From assembly GCA_045578665.1 (NCBI GenBank), contig JAZNKR010000158.1, forward strand, positions 1 to 19,716: DNA of 19,716 bases, written 5' to 3'. Under the pieces are notes generated by a model, which made no database searches, was not told the origin of the DNA, and saw only the letters and a list, made by a program, of their open reading frames with translations. Position numbers and translations under genes: made by a program. Origin of the DNA: HGM04593 sp045578665 (GTDB taxonomy: Bacteria; Bacteroidota; Bacteroidia; Bacteroidales; Bacteroidaceae). Positions 6,576 through 15,310 of the stretch are shown one piece after another; position 1 is the stretch's first letter, and every line of letters starts with the position of its first letter.

Positions 6576-8192
6576 CTATTTTGTTGAGCTTTCGGGAGCT
6601 TTGGGAAAAGACTCTCCGGCTTCGAGAACCTCTACCGCCTTCAGGACAGTAGGATCGAATGTGTTTACATATTTCACATGTTCGAGCATCCCCTGAATGT
6701 CGTATATGATGTTTGCATAGATGCCGCGTTCGATAAGTTTGCGCGACTTCATTATGCTGTTGTATCGGCGTTTGAGACCTTTGCTCTCGGCATAGAGAAC
6801 AAATTCATCGAGCAATGGTTGTGATTGGAGATGAGCGAGCATTGCTTCCCAACCTTCGAACTCGGTGAGTTTATTGCGGTGGCTGTCGCTGTATCTGAGG
6901 CAGAACTGCGAAATGAGGCGCTTGGAAAGTGCCTGAGAGTAGTAGGATGTAACATCTGTGGTGTCAGATGAGACGAAAATGTCGGGCATGATGCCTCCGC
7001 CGCCATATACAATGCGTCCCAGACGGGTCTTGTATATGAGACTGTCGTTCTGGTGTATGCTGTCCTGAGAGAAGAACTCTCCACGTTCGTATCGGTTTAC
7101 GATGTCCATTTCGTACTCTTCGTTGTCGCCTTTGGTATAGGGTTTCTGGATGCAGCGTCCCGATGGGGTATAGTAGCGGGCTATTGTGAGACGCACTGCC
7201 GAACCGTCCTCAAACTCGAACGGTTGTTGCACAAGTCCCTTTCCGAAAGTGCGGCGTCCGATGATTGTACCACGGTCGTTGTCCTGAATGGTGCCTGCAA
7301 AGATTTCACTTGCCGAAGCTGATGTCTCGTCGGTGAGTACGACAACAGGGGTCTTTTTGAAATTTCCGTTGCCGTCGGCATATTCAATAATCTTGGGGTG
7401 GTGCTCGCCTTCGGTGTAGACAATGACGTCGCCTTTTTCGAGAAACTCATTTGCCATTTGCAGGGCTATTCCCATCCATCCGCCGCCGTTGCCACGAAGG
7501 TCGATTATCACACCTTCGCTTCCTTTGTAGGCGAAACGCACAAGCGCCATCATCAGTTCGGCAAATGTATTCTCGGCAAAACGGTCTACCTGCACATATC
7601 CCCACTTGTCGTTTATAAGATATGCAGCCTCGATGCTGTGGAGGGGAATGTCGTCGCGGGTGATGGTGAAGTCTATAAGTTCTTTTTCACCGTAGCGTTT
7701 TACACCTATTTTCACATCTGTTCCCTTAGGACCTTTAAGCTTGCGCATAGCAGCATCGTTGGTGCATACTTTGCCCACGAAAAGCGTGTCGTTGACAGTT
7801 ACTATGCGGTCGCCCGGCAACAGACCGACCTTCTCGGAAGGACCTTTGCGGATTACCTCGTTAATGTGTATGGTGTCGTCCTGGATGATGAACTTTATGC
7901 CTATTCCGCTGAAACTGCTCTTGAGGTCGGCATTCGTGGCTTCGAGGTCTTTTGCCGGAATGTATGTGCTGTGAGGGTCGAGTTCAGTAAGGACTTTGGG
8001 CATGGTCTTCTCTATAATATCTTCCATGCTTATGGAGTCGACATAGCTGCTGTGAACAAGCTGCATCAGTTCATCTACCTTGTTGAAACTGTAGAATACT
8101 CTTTCAATATTCTCTTTCTTTGATATATATACTCCTATGAGGGCACCTATAAGCAATGTGAGAATATATAGTGTAGGCTGGAATTTTTTCAT
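6576..8192 (-). CDS. S41-family C-terminal processing peptidase (CtpA type), membrane-anchored
   Basis: A 538-residue periplasmic serine protease. An N-terminal membrane segment (about residues 7-24, LYILTLLIGALIGVYI) is followed by the family's entry region (LTELDPHSTYIPAKDL, about 70-85), a PDZ domain (about 95-180, with GLLPGDRIVTVND) and the peptidase core with serine S293 in TSASASE and lysine K318 in FGKGLVQQ. It is the last gene of a four-gene operon and starts 7 bp after the dCMP deaminase stop codon. The paralogue at 158-1852 has the catalytic pair at the same residue numbers but a different sequence and a longer C-terminal tail. This copy is nearer the canonical CtpA (RYYTPSGRCIQKPY motif after the active site). 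The substrate is unknown. Confidence 0.92.
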   Translation of the reverse strand: MKKFQPTLYILTLLIGALIGVYISKKENIERVFYSFNKVDELMQLVHSSYVDSISMEDIIEKTMPKVLTELDPHSTYIPAKDLEATNADLKSSFSGIGIKFIIQDDTIHINEVIRKGPSEKVGLLPGDRIVTVNDTLFVGKVCTNDAAMRKLKGPKGTDVKIGVKRYGEKELIDFTITRDDIPLHSIEAAYLINDKWGYVQVDRFAENTFAELMMALVRFAYKGSEGVIIDLRGNGGGWMGIALQMANEFLEKGDVIVYTEGEHHPKIIEYADGNGNFKKTPVVVLTDETSASASEIFAGTIQDNDRGTIIGRRTFGKGLVQQPFEFEDGSAVRLTIARYYTPSGRCIQKPYTKGDNEEYEMDIVNRYERGEFFSQDSIHQNDSLIYKTRLGRIVYGGGGIMPDIFVSSDTTDVTSYYSQALSKRLISQFCLRYSDSHRNKLTEFEGWEAMLAHLQSQPLLDEFVLYAESKGLKRRYNSIMKSRKLIERGIYANIIYDIQGMLEHVKYVNTFDPTVLKAVEVLEAGESFPKAPESSTK

Positions 8193-8199
8193 ATCGCTG

Positions 8200-8649
8200 T
8201 TATTTTGCTTCTTGTTCTCCTTCTCCGGTGTTTAGAACGACTTCGATGCCTGCCCTTTTCAGGAGCTCTATTCCATCTTTCAGTCTGTACTCCTCGCTGT
8301 AGACAACTCTCTTGATGCCTGCCTGTATGATTAGTTTTGCGCACTCTATGCAGGGAGATGAGGTTACATACAGTGTAGCACCGTCGCTGTTGTTGCCCGA
8401 ACGTGCTATCTTGGTTATTGCGTTTGCTTCGGCATGCAACACGTATGGTTTTGTGAGTCCGTTGTCATCTTCACATATGTTTTCAAAGCCAGACGGCGTG
8501 CCGTTATAACCATCGGAGATTATCATCTTGTCCTTTACGATGATAGCTCCTACCTGACGGCGTTTACAGTATGAGTTTTCTGCCCATATCTGTGCCATGC
8601 GTATGTATCGTGAGTCGAGGTCGGACTGTTTTTTCTTTGTTTCTTCCAT
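8200..8649 (-). CDS. dCMP deaminase (ComEB-like zinc-dependent deoxycytidylate deaminase family)
   Basis: A 149-residue protein of the cytidine/deoxycytidylate deaminase superfamily; it probably converts dCMP to dUMP for dTMP synthesis in the cytoplasm. Zinc-site motifs are complete: HAE at 72-74 (H72 ligand, E74 proton shuttle) and PCxxC at 99-103 (C100, C103 ligands). The upstream segment CKRRQVGAIIV (28-38) and DGYNGTPSGF (46-55) are typical of dCMP deaminases rather than tRNA adenosine deaminases. Length is normal. It sits third in the operon: 3 bp after the DUF4847 lipoprotein stop and 7 bp before the S41 protease start, so it is probably co-translated with both. No functional link to its peptidase neighbours is apparent. 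Confidence 0.9.
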   Translation of the reverse strand: MEETKKKQSDLDSRYIRMAQIWAENSYCKRRQVGAIIVKDKMIISDGYNGTPSGFENICEDDNGLTKPYVLHAEANAITKIARSGNNSDGATLYVTSSPCIECAKLIIQAGIKRVVYSEEYRLKDGIELLKRAGIEVVLNTGEGEQEAK

Positions 8650-8652
8650 TGT

Positions 8653-9063
8653 CTATTTATTGTGAAATTGCATATATCTGTTCTTCTGCACCTGTATCTG
8701 AAGGTAATTTGCGTCGCCTTCGTAGTATTGTGCATCCTTTAGTATCTTTTCTATTTTCTCTGCTATGGTGTCGCCACTGATTGTGCCGTTGTTCACTCTC
8801 ACCTTGCTGCATCTGAATGTGCGCTTCTTGGTGTCGGCACTCCAATTGCCTGTGATGGTCGCATCGCTGCGCGTGGATACACTGAATGTGCCATCGTAGA
8901 ATTGAAGCACGTATGCACTGTTGCCGGGAAGACGCTTGTCTCCTTCGTTGAAAAATGAAAGTTTCCACGGATGGGCAAGGAATATATCCGTCAGACTGTC
9001 TCCGTTGTCGCAGGAGAGCAGAGTGGCGAGGACAATGAGTATTATAGATATTCTTTTTATCAT
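8653..9063 (-). CDS. DUF4847-like lipoprotein
   Basis: A 136-residue predicted lipoprotein resembling the Bacteroidetes DUF4847 family, whose function is unknown. It opens with a lipoprotein signal, MIKRISIILIVLATLLSC, with the lipobox cysteine at residue 18. The mature part is small and beta-rich, with a segment of the form GTFSVSTRSDATITGNWS (about 67-84) that recalls lipocalin-like folds. The chosen start at 9061-9063 overlaps the stop codon of the upstream M3 peptidase gene as ATGA. An alternative start 12 bp upstream would put MPPL before the signal peptide and is less likely. The tight coupling suggests translation linked to the peptidase. The DUF assignment is from memory of the family and less certain than the lipoprotein call. 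Confidence 0.78.
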   Translation of the reverse strand: MIKRISIILIVLATLLSCDNGDSLTDIFLAHPWKLSFFNEGDKRLPGNSAYVLQFYDGTFSVSTRSDATITGNWSADTKKRTFRCSKVRVNNGTISGDTIAEKIEKILKDAQYYEGDANYLQIQVQKNRYMQFHNK

Positions 9064-11111
9064 AAGTGGGGGCATATTGTATCTATTCCGTCGCGCACAA
9101 GCAGGGCGTCGAGCCGTGGTGTGCAGCCACGGAATCTTTTGTAAAGTGTCATGGGATGTTCGCTGTTGCCGCGTGCGAGTATGTTATCGCGGAACGACTG
9201 TGCAACTTTGGTCGAGAATATTCCATCTTTCATAAACACGGAGAATGCATCAGCATCGAGCATCTCAGCCCATTTGTAGCTGTAGTATCCGGCTGAATAA
9301 CCGCCAGACATTATGTGGCTGAACTGGGGTGTTATTCCTGTGGTTGCCATTTGTGGCAACAGGTTCAACGAAGAGGTTGCAAGATGCTCGTATGCAAGCA
9401 CTTCGCCATCGAACGGCTGTGATATGTTGTGCCATGCCTGGTCGATAAGTCCAAGACCTACCTGACGTATGCAGTTGTAACCGGCTTTGAAGTTACGTGC
9501 CTCGTCGGTCTTTTTCAGAAGTTCTTCGGGGATTGTCTCGCCTGTCTTGTAATGGAAAGCAAATGTATTGAGAAACTCTTTGCGTGTGGTGAAATTTTCC
9601 ATTATCTGTGAAGGCAGTTCTACAAAATCCCATAACACCTCGGGGCTGCAAAGGCTCTTGTATGTCACGTCTGAGAAGATGCCGTGCAGGCAGTGTCCGA
9701 ATTCGTGCAGCAGTGTATTCACTTCGTCTATAGTGAGCAGAGCCGGCTTGTCGGCTGTCGGTTTTGTCGCATTTGTCGTAAGAGTAACATGAGGACGGTG
9801 GTCTGTGCCGTTGTTGTCCTTGTATTGTCCTTTGATTGAATCCATCCATGCACCGGAGCGTTTACCTTTGCGCGGGAAAAAGTCGCAGTAGAGCAGGGCA
9901 AGATAACGTCCGTCGAAGTCGTAGACCTCGTAAACCTTCACATCGGGATGGTATACGGGTATATCCTCGTTCTTGCGGAATGTGATTCCGTAGAGACGCG
10001 TCGCAAGATTGGTTATTCCGTGGAATACATTGTCGAGCGACAGGTAGGGGCGCAGTATCTCGTCGTTGATGTCGTGCTTCTTCTGTTTCAGTTTTTCGGA
10101 GTAGTAGAGGAAATCCCACGGCATCATCTCGAACTCATTGCCCTCTATTTCGTGTGCGAGCGCCTTTATTTCGTCCACTTCGCGGCGGGCGGTGGGCAGA
10201 TAGGACCATGTGAGACGGCCAAGCAGAGAGAAGACTGCATCGGGGGTCTGTGCCATGCGTCCCGAAGTTATGTAATCGGAATATGTGGCATATCCGAGAA
10301 GATTGGCAAGTTCGAGACGTGTGTTTACTATCTGAACCACAATTGCACGGTTATCGTACTTGTCGCCTTTTGCTCCGAGCGAACTGTATGCCATGTAAAG
10401 TTCCTTTCGCAATTCGCGATTGGTGCCGAAACTGAGAAATGGTATGTAGCTGGGACGATGGAGAGTGAATATCCACCCCTCTTTACCTTGCTCTTTTGCT
10501 GCCTCTGCAGCTGCTTCAATTACACCTTCGGGTAAGCCTGCAAGCTGCGAGGAGTCAGTTATATGCAGTGTATAGGCATCGGTCTCGTTCAGGGTGTTCT
10601 CCTGAAATTTCAGTTCCAGTTTATTGAGAGCCTGAGTCAGTTCGCGATACTTCTCTTTCTGTTCGGGAGTGAGATTGGCACCGGCACGTTCGAAACTCTT
10701 GTAGGTTGTCTCAACAAGTCTGCGCTGTTCGCCCGTGAGTTCTTCATTGTTCGATTCGTACACTTGCTTTATTCTCGCAAACAGCTGTTCGTTCAGATAG
10801 ATATTGTTATTGTGCTCCGTAAGAAGTGTGTATGCCTCTTCGGATATCTTCTGCAATTCGGCGCTATGGCACGAATTCATATATGTACCGAGAACACTTG
10901 ATACGCGCGAAAGAATCTCGCCACATTGATCGAGAGCGTGTATCGTGTTTTCGAAATCGGGTGCTTCGCCATTGTTTGTTATTGCTTCTATTTCCTCAAC
11001 CTCTGCCTTGATGCCTTCGTTTATGGCAGGCAGTATATGATGCAATTCTATCTTGTCGAATGGAATTGCTTCGAATGGGGTGGTATATTGTGTCAAAAAC
11101 GGATTGTCCAT
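9060..11111 (-). CDS. dcp: M3-family zinc metallopeptidase (peptidyl-dipeptidase Dcp / oligopeptidase A type)
   Basis: A 683-residue M3 metallopeptidase that cleaves short peptides, the usual length for Dcp/OpdA enzymes. The zinc motif HEFGH is at 469-473 and the third ligand E498 lies in WDFVELPSQIMENF, exactly 29 residues after H469 as in thimet-like peptidases. The long helical N-terminal half (about 1-300) covers the active-site channel. There is no signal peptide (start MDNPFLTQY), so it should be cytoplasmic. It may finish degradation of peptides released by ATP-dependent proteases. It is the first gene of the operon, with a strong promoter at 11172-11202. Its TGA overlaps the next gene's ATG. 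Dcp and OpdA specificities cannot be separated by reading motifs, so the symbol is provisional. Confidence 0.9.
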   Translation of the reverse strand: MDNPFLTQYTTPFEAIPFDKIELHHILPAINEGIKAEVEEIEAITNNGEAPDFENTIHALDQCGEILSRVSSVLGTYMNSCHSAELQKISEEAYTLLTEHNNNIYLNEQLFARIKQVYESNNEELTGEQRRLVETTYKSFERAGANLTPEQKEKYRELTQALNKLELKFQENTLNETDAYTLHITDSSQLAGLPEGVIEAAAEAAKEQGKEGWIFTLHRPSYIPFLSFGTNRELRKELYMAYSSLGAKGDKYDNRAIVVQIVNTRLELANLLGYATYSDYITSGRMAQTPDAVFSLLGRLTWSYLPTARREVDEIKALAHEIEGNEFEMMPWDFLYYSEKLKQKKHDINDEILRPYLSLDNVFHGITNLATRLYGITFRKNEDIPVYHPDVKVYEVYDFDGRYLALLYCDFFPRKGKRSGAWMDSIKGQYKDNNGTDHRPHVTLTTNATKPTADKPALLTIDEVNTLLHEFGHCLHGIFSDVTYKSLCSPEVLWDFVELPSQIMENFTTRKEFLNTFAFHYKTGETIPEELLKKTDEARNFKAGYNCIRQVGLGLIDQAWHNISQPFDGEVLAYEHLATSSLNLLPQMATTGITPQFSHIMSGGYSAGYYSYKWAEMLDADAFSVFMKDGIFSTKVAQSFRDNILARGNSEHPMTLYKRFRGCTPRLDALLVRDGIDTICPHL

Positions 11112-11171
11112 CTCTATTACTTATTATAGGGTAGTTCTATAAAAAATGCACGCGCTCACGCGACTGACTTG

Positions 11172-11202
11172 CAAAGATAGTCAATTGTATCGTGTTTATC
11201 AA
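11172..11202 (-). promoter_or_regulatory. Promoter of the dcp operon
   Basis: On the minus strand TTG (11200-11202) and TATCTTTG (11172-11179) are separated by 20 bp, a near-ideal Bacteroidetes promoter. Transcription should start near 11165, giving a leader of about 54 nt that begins with a small GC hairpin (11151-11162). Confidence 0.78.
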
Positions 11203-11358
11203 GCGGGCTGTATATTTTCCGACCATTTTTCGTTCATTTCGATTTGTGCGTGTGAATACAACAATGCAGTCGTGTGAATTTCTGTTAGCAGTATCGGTTT
11301 TATGTTTTTTTCAAAAAAAGGTGTCAACAGCTATATTATCATGAAAAAAACCTCTTTC

Positions 11359-11390
11359 TTTCTTTTATTCAAAAAAAAATGATAACTTTG
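11359..11390 (+). promoter_or_regulatory. Promoter of the ileS operon
   Basis: TAACTTTG at 11383-11390 is a clear -7 box. TTTC at 11359-11362 lies 20 bp upstream as a one-mismatch -33 box. The predicted leader is about 40 nt and A-rich, as is usual for efficient translation initiation in this phylum. Confidence 0.7.
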
Positions 11391-11437
11391 CGAATCTTAA
11401 AAGAAAAACAACAATTTAATAAAGAAAAACATAGAAA

Positions 11438-14400
11438 ATGGAAAAGAAATTTCCCGTATACGACAAACTCGATTTGCCTCAGATAAATAAAGATGTGTTG
11501 AGCGAGTGGGAGGAAAATGATATATTCACAAAAAGTATGACAGAGCGCGAAGGTGCGCCCTCATTTGTTTTTTACGAGGGTCCTCCTTCGGCAAACGGTA
11601 TGCCCGGCATCCATCATGTGATGGCACGTGCCATAAAGGATACATTCTGCCGATTCAAGACCATGAAGGGTTTCCAGGTGAAGCGCAAGGCAGGATGGGA
11701 CACCCACGGACTTCCCGTTGAGCTCGGTGTAGAGAAGAAATTGGATATCACCAAAGAGGATATAGGCAAGAAGGTTTCTGTAGACGACTACAACCGTTGT
11801 TGCCGCGAAGAGGTAATGAAGTATACAAAAGAGTGGGTAGACCTTACCCGTCGCATGGGTTATTGGGTTGACCTCGACAATCCATACATCACATATGAGA
11901 ACAGCTACATAGAGACTCTCTGGTGGTTGCTCAAACAACTTTACAACAAAGGTCTGCTCTACAAGGGCTACACAATCCAGCCCTATTCACCTGCAGCAGG
12001 AACCGGCCTCAGTTCGCACGAGCTCAACCAGCCAGGATGCTACCGTGATGTAAAGGACACAACGGCAGTGGCACAGTTCCGAATGCTCGACCCAAAGCCC
12101 GAAATGACAGAGTGGGGCACACCTTGCTTCATCGCATGGACAACCACTCCCTGGACATTGCCTTCGAATACAGCACTCTGTGTAGGACCCAAGATAGATT
12201 ATGTCGCAGTGCAGACATACAACAGCTATTCGGGAGAGCCTATAACCGCCGTTCTTGCAAAGGCATTGCTCGCCACACACTTCAACCCCGAGGGAGCAAC
12301 ACTGCCTCTCGACTCATACAAGCAGGGCGACAAGATTGTTCCATACAAGATTGTAGGCGAGTATAAAGGCACTGATCTTGTCGGAATGCACTACGAGCAG
12401 CTCTTCCCCTGGGTGAAACCCGTAGTGAAAGAAGAGGATGGCACCATCCGTCCCTCAGACGACGCCTTCCGTGTGATTCCCGGAGACTATGTTACCACAG
12501 AAGACGGTACCGGTATCGTGCACATTGCTCCCACATTCGGTGCAGACGACGCATTCGTTGCAAAGGCAGCCGGAATCCCCTCACTCTTCATGGTTAACAA
12601 GAAGGGAGAGACACGTCCTATGGTCGATTTCCAGGGACGTTTCTGGCCCATCGAAGAACTCGACGAGGATTTTGTGAAAAATTGTGTCAACGTTGAGCTC
12701 TATTCTGCATACGCAGGCGCTTACGTAAAGAATGCCTACGACCCCAAATATACTGTCAATGGCAGATTCGACGAGAAAGCCGCAGCGAAAGACGAGACAC
12801 TTGACATCCGGCTCTGTATGTGGATGAAGCTTCAGAACAAAGTATTCAAGATTGAGAAGCACACACACAACTATCCCCACTGCTGGCGTACAGACAAACC
12901 TGTGCTTTACTATCCTCTCGACAGCTGGTTCATCAAAGCGTCTGCTATGAAAGAGCGCATGTCGGAACTCAACAAGAGCATCAAATGGAAACCCGAATCT
13001 ACAGGAACGGGACGTTTCGGCAAATGGCTCGAAAACCTCAACGACTGGAACCTTAGCCGTAGCCGTTATTGGGGTACACCGCTTCCCATCTGGACAAGCG
13101 AAAGCGGAGAGGCTATCTGCATAGGCTCAATAGAGGAACTCTACAACGAAATAGAAAAGGCTGTTGCTGCCGGCATCATGCCAAGCAACCCCTACAAGGA
13201 TAAAGGATTCGTTCCCGGCGACTACAGCCGCGAAAATTACGAAAAGATTGATCTTCACCGCCCCTACGTCGATGACATTAAGCTCGTTTCATCGACAGGC
13301 GAAGTGATGACACGCGAACTCGACCTTATAGACGTGTGGTTCGACTCAGGTGCAATGCCTTACGCACAGATACACTATCCCTTCGAGAATAAAGAGGCAC
13401 TCGACAACGGCTCAATCTATCCTGCCGATTTCATTGCCGAAGGCGTTGATCAGACACGCGGATGGTTCTACACCCTGCATGCAATCGGAACAATGGTATT
13501 CGACAGTGTTGCATACAAGACTGTAATTTCAAATGGACTTGTACTCGACAAGGATGGCAACAAGATGTCGAAACGTCTCGGCAATGCCGTTGACCCCTTC
13601 GGTGCAATAGAGCAGTATGGTAGCGATGCTTTGCGCTGGTACATGATTACTAACTCTGCACCATGGGACAACCTCAAGTTCAACGAAAAAGGTGTCGACG
13701 AAGTCCGTCGCTCATTCTTCGGAAAACTCTATCAGACATACAGCTTCTTCACAATGTATGCAAACGTTGACGGATTCACATTCTCTGAGCCCGAAATACC
13801 CGTTGCGGAACGCCCCGAACTCGACCGTTGGATAATCTCCGAACTCAACTCCTTGACTAAAGAGGTGAATGAATCACTCAACGATTATGAGCCCACAAGA
13901 GCAGGACGTCTCATCCAGGATTTTGTAATCGACAACGTAAGTAACTGGTATGTTCGTCTTAGCCGTAAGCGTTTCTGGGGTTCAGAGATGAGTAAGGACA
14001 AACTCTCGGCATATCAGACTCTCTACACCTGTCTCGAGACTGTTGCACGACTTATAGCACCATTTGCACCTTTCTATGCAGAGCGTCTCTACAAAGACCT
14101 TACAAGCGTAACCGGGGCTGAATACTCATCGGTACACCTTGCTACATATCCCGAATGTGGCGAAACAGAGAAAGAGCTTGAATACCGTATGAAACTTGCA
14201 CAGCAGATATCGTCAATGGTTCTTGCACTTCGCAAGAAAGAGCAGATTATTGTGCGTCAGCCGTTGCAGAAGATCGCTATTCCCACAACAGACGAAACCA
14301 TGAAAAACCGCATTGAGGCTGTGAAAGCACTCATCCTCAGCGAGGTGAACGTAAAAGAACTTGAGTTTGTTGAGGGAGACGGCATCCTTGTGAAGAAAAT

Positions 14401-14911
14401 CAAGTGCAACTTCCGTACAATGGGCAAGAAATTCGGCAAACTGATGAAGAGTGTCAATGCAGCTGTTACAGAGATGACTCAGGAGCAGATTGCAGCACTC
14501 GAAGCGAACGGAAGCATCACCCTCAATGTAGAAGGTACTGATGCACTCATAGAGATTGCAGATGTAGAGATATTCAGCGAGGATGTTCCCGGATGGACAG
14601 TAACCAACGAAGGTGCGCTCACTGTTGCACTCGACGTTGAGGTTACAGAAGAGCTCCGTCAGGAGGGTATAGCACGCGAGATTGTCAAGAATATACAGAA
14701 TATGCGCAAAGAGAGCGGACTCGACATTGTCGACCGCATTGCAGTGTGCATTACAAAGAACGCAGTGAGCGATGATGCAGTAAACAAATTTGCCGAATAT
14801 ATCAGCAACCAGGTACTTGCCGATTCTTTGCAGATTGTAGACTCTGTAGAGAATGGCGTTGCTGTCAATCTTGACGACACCACCATCAGTATCAGCATAA
14901 ACAAAGCATAA
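11438..14911 (+). CDS. ileS: Isoleucyl-tRNA synthetase, type 2 (eukaryote-like), with swapped GIHH signature
   Basis: A 1157-residue class Ia synthetase that charges tRNA-Ile in the cytoplasm. The Rossmann catalytic core has PPSANGMPGIHHVMA near residue 48-63; aligned on the invariant ANGxx spacing, the class signature HxGH reads G57-I58-H59-H60. The second signature is KMSKR (709-713). WDTHGLPVE follows the first. The CP1 editing domain is present (TTPWTLPSNTAL and GTGIVHIAPTFGADD), so hydrolytic proofreading should be intact. The length, KMSKR, the FGADD form of the editing motif and absence of the C-terminal cysteine zinc cluster all point to the type 2, eukaryote-like lineage, known to include mupirocin-insensitive enzymes. 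It is the first gene of a five-gene plus-strand run. It appears to be the housekeeping enzyme here, though a second ileS elsewhere cannot be excluded. Confidence 0.96.
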   Translation: MEKKFPVYDKLDLPQINKDVLSEWEENDIFTKSMTEREGAPSFVFYEGPPSANGMPGIHHVMARAIKDTFCRFKTMKGFQVKRKAGWDTHGLPVELGVEKKLDITKEDIGKKVSVDDYNRCCREEVMKYTKEWVDLTRRMGYWVDLDNPYITYENSYIETLWWLLKQLYNKGLLYKGYTIQPYSPAAGTGLSSHELNQPGCYRDVKDTTAVAQFRMLDPKPEMTEWGTPCFIAWTTTPWTLPSNTALCVGPKIDYVAVQTYNSYSGEPITAVLAKALLATHFNPEGATLPLDSYKQGDKIVPYKIVGEYKGTDLVGMHYEQLFPWVKPVVKEEDGTIRPSDDAFRVIPGDYVTTEDGTGIVHIAPTFGADDAFVAKAAGIPSLFMVNKKGETRPMVDFQGRFWPIEELDEDFVKNCVNVELYSAYAGAYVKNAYDPKYTVNGRFDEKAAAKDETLDIRLCMWMKLQNKVFKIEKHTHNYPHCWRTDKPVLYYPLDSWFIKASAMKERMSELNKSIKWKPESTGTGRFGKWLENLNDWNLSRSRYWGTPLPIWTSESGEAICIGSIEELYNEIEKAVAAGIMPSNPYKDKGFVPGDYSRENYEKIDLHRPYVDDIKLVSSTGEVMTRELDLIDVWFDSGAMPYAQIHYPFENKEALDNGSIYPADFIAEGVDQTRGWFYTLHAIGTMVFDSVAYKTVISNGLVLDKDGNKMSKRLGNAVDPFGAIEQYGSDALRWYMITNSAPWDNLKFNEKGVDEVRRSFFGKLYQTYSFFTMYANVDGFTFSEPEIPVAERPELDRWIISELNSLTKEVNESLNDYEPTRAGRLIQDFVIDNVSNWYVRLSRKRFWGSEMSKDKLSAYQTLYTCLETVARLIAPFAPFYAERLYKDLTSVTGAEYSSVHLATYPECGETEKELEYRMKLAQQISSMVLALRKKEQIIVRQPLQKIAIPTTDETMKNRIEAVKALILSEVNVKELEFVEGDGILVKKIKCNFRTMGKKFGKLMKSVNAAVTEMTQEQIAALEANGSITLNVEGTDALIEIADVEIFSEDVPGWTVTNEGALTVALDVEVTEELRQEGIAREIVKNIQNMRKESGLDIVDRIAVCITKNAVSDDAVNKFAEYISNQVLADSLQIVDSVENGVAVNLDDTTISISINKA

Positions 14912-14929
14912 CTTTAACATTTATATACT

Positions 14930-15310
14930 ATGGCAGAAAAACTTCGATATTCTGATGAGGAACTTGAAGAGTTCCGCGCAGCAATTAACGCAAAACTTGA
15001 ACTTGCAAAGAGAGATTACGACCAAATGATGAGAAGCCTTCGCAACGAGGATGGTAACGATGTGGCAGATACATCGCCCACATACAAAGGTCTCGAAGAT
15101 GGCAGTTACACATCATCGCGCGAGGAACTTATGCAGTTGGCGCAGCGTCAGGCAAAATTCATACAGGGGCTTCAGGGGGCTCTTATCCGTATCGAGAACA
15201 AGACATACGGAATTTGCCGCGAAACAGGCAAACTTATCCCCAAAGAACGTCTGATGGCAGTACCTCACGCTACATTGAGTATCGAGGCTAAAATGGCCGG
15301 AAAGAAATGA
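14930..15310 (+). CDS. TraR/DksA-family protein lacking the zinc-binding cysteines
   Basis: A 126-residue DksA/TraR-like protein, which in the family binds the RNA polymerase secondary channel and modulates transcription, often with ppGpp. It has a long charged helical region (about 8-90), likely the coiled coil, with an acidic tip (RNEDGNDVADTSP, about 38-50), followed by the C-terminal globular signature YGICRETGKLIPKERL (93-108) and VPHATLSIEAK. The C4 zinc finger keeps only the first cysteine: C96, then T99, S117 and A120 where Cys is expected. The fold may hold without zinc, as reported for some short family members. It starts 18 bp after the ileS stop and its TGA overlaps the lspA start as ATGA, so it belongs to the ileS operon. 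Earlier databases sometimes mislabel such proteins as DnaK-related. Confidence 0.87.
   Translation: MAEKLRYSDEELEEFRAAINAKLELAKRDYDQMMRSLRNEDGNDVADTSPTYKGLEDGSYTSSREELMQLAQRQAKFIQGLQGALIRIENKTYGICRETGKLIPKERLMAVPHATLSIEAKMAGKK

Larger units (their letters stand above)
11112..11437. other. Divergent intergenic region between the dcp operon and ileS
   Basis: This 326-bp AT-rich stretch holds two divergent promoters (11172-11202 minus; 11359-11390 plus) and short leaders. I see no T-box or other recognisable riboswitch before ileS and no conserved small ORF. Between the promoters are poly-A/T runs including a T7-C-A7 palindrome (about 11305-11325). Confidence 0.6.

Noticed and set aside
11203..11437. 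A T-box or other riboswitch before ileS
   Set aside because: The predicted leader is only about 40 nt, A-rich, and has no T-box sequence or stable stem.
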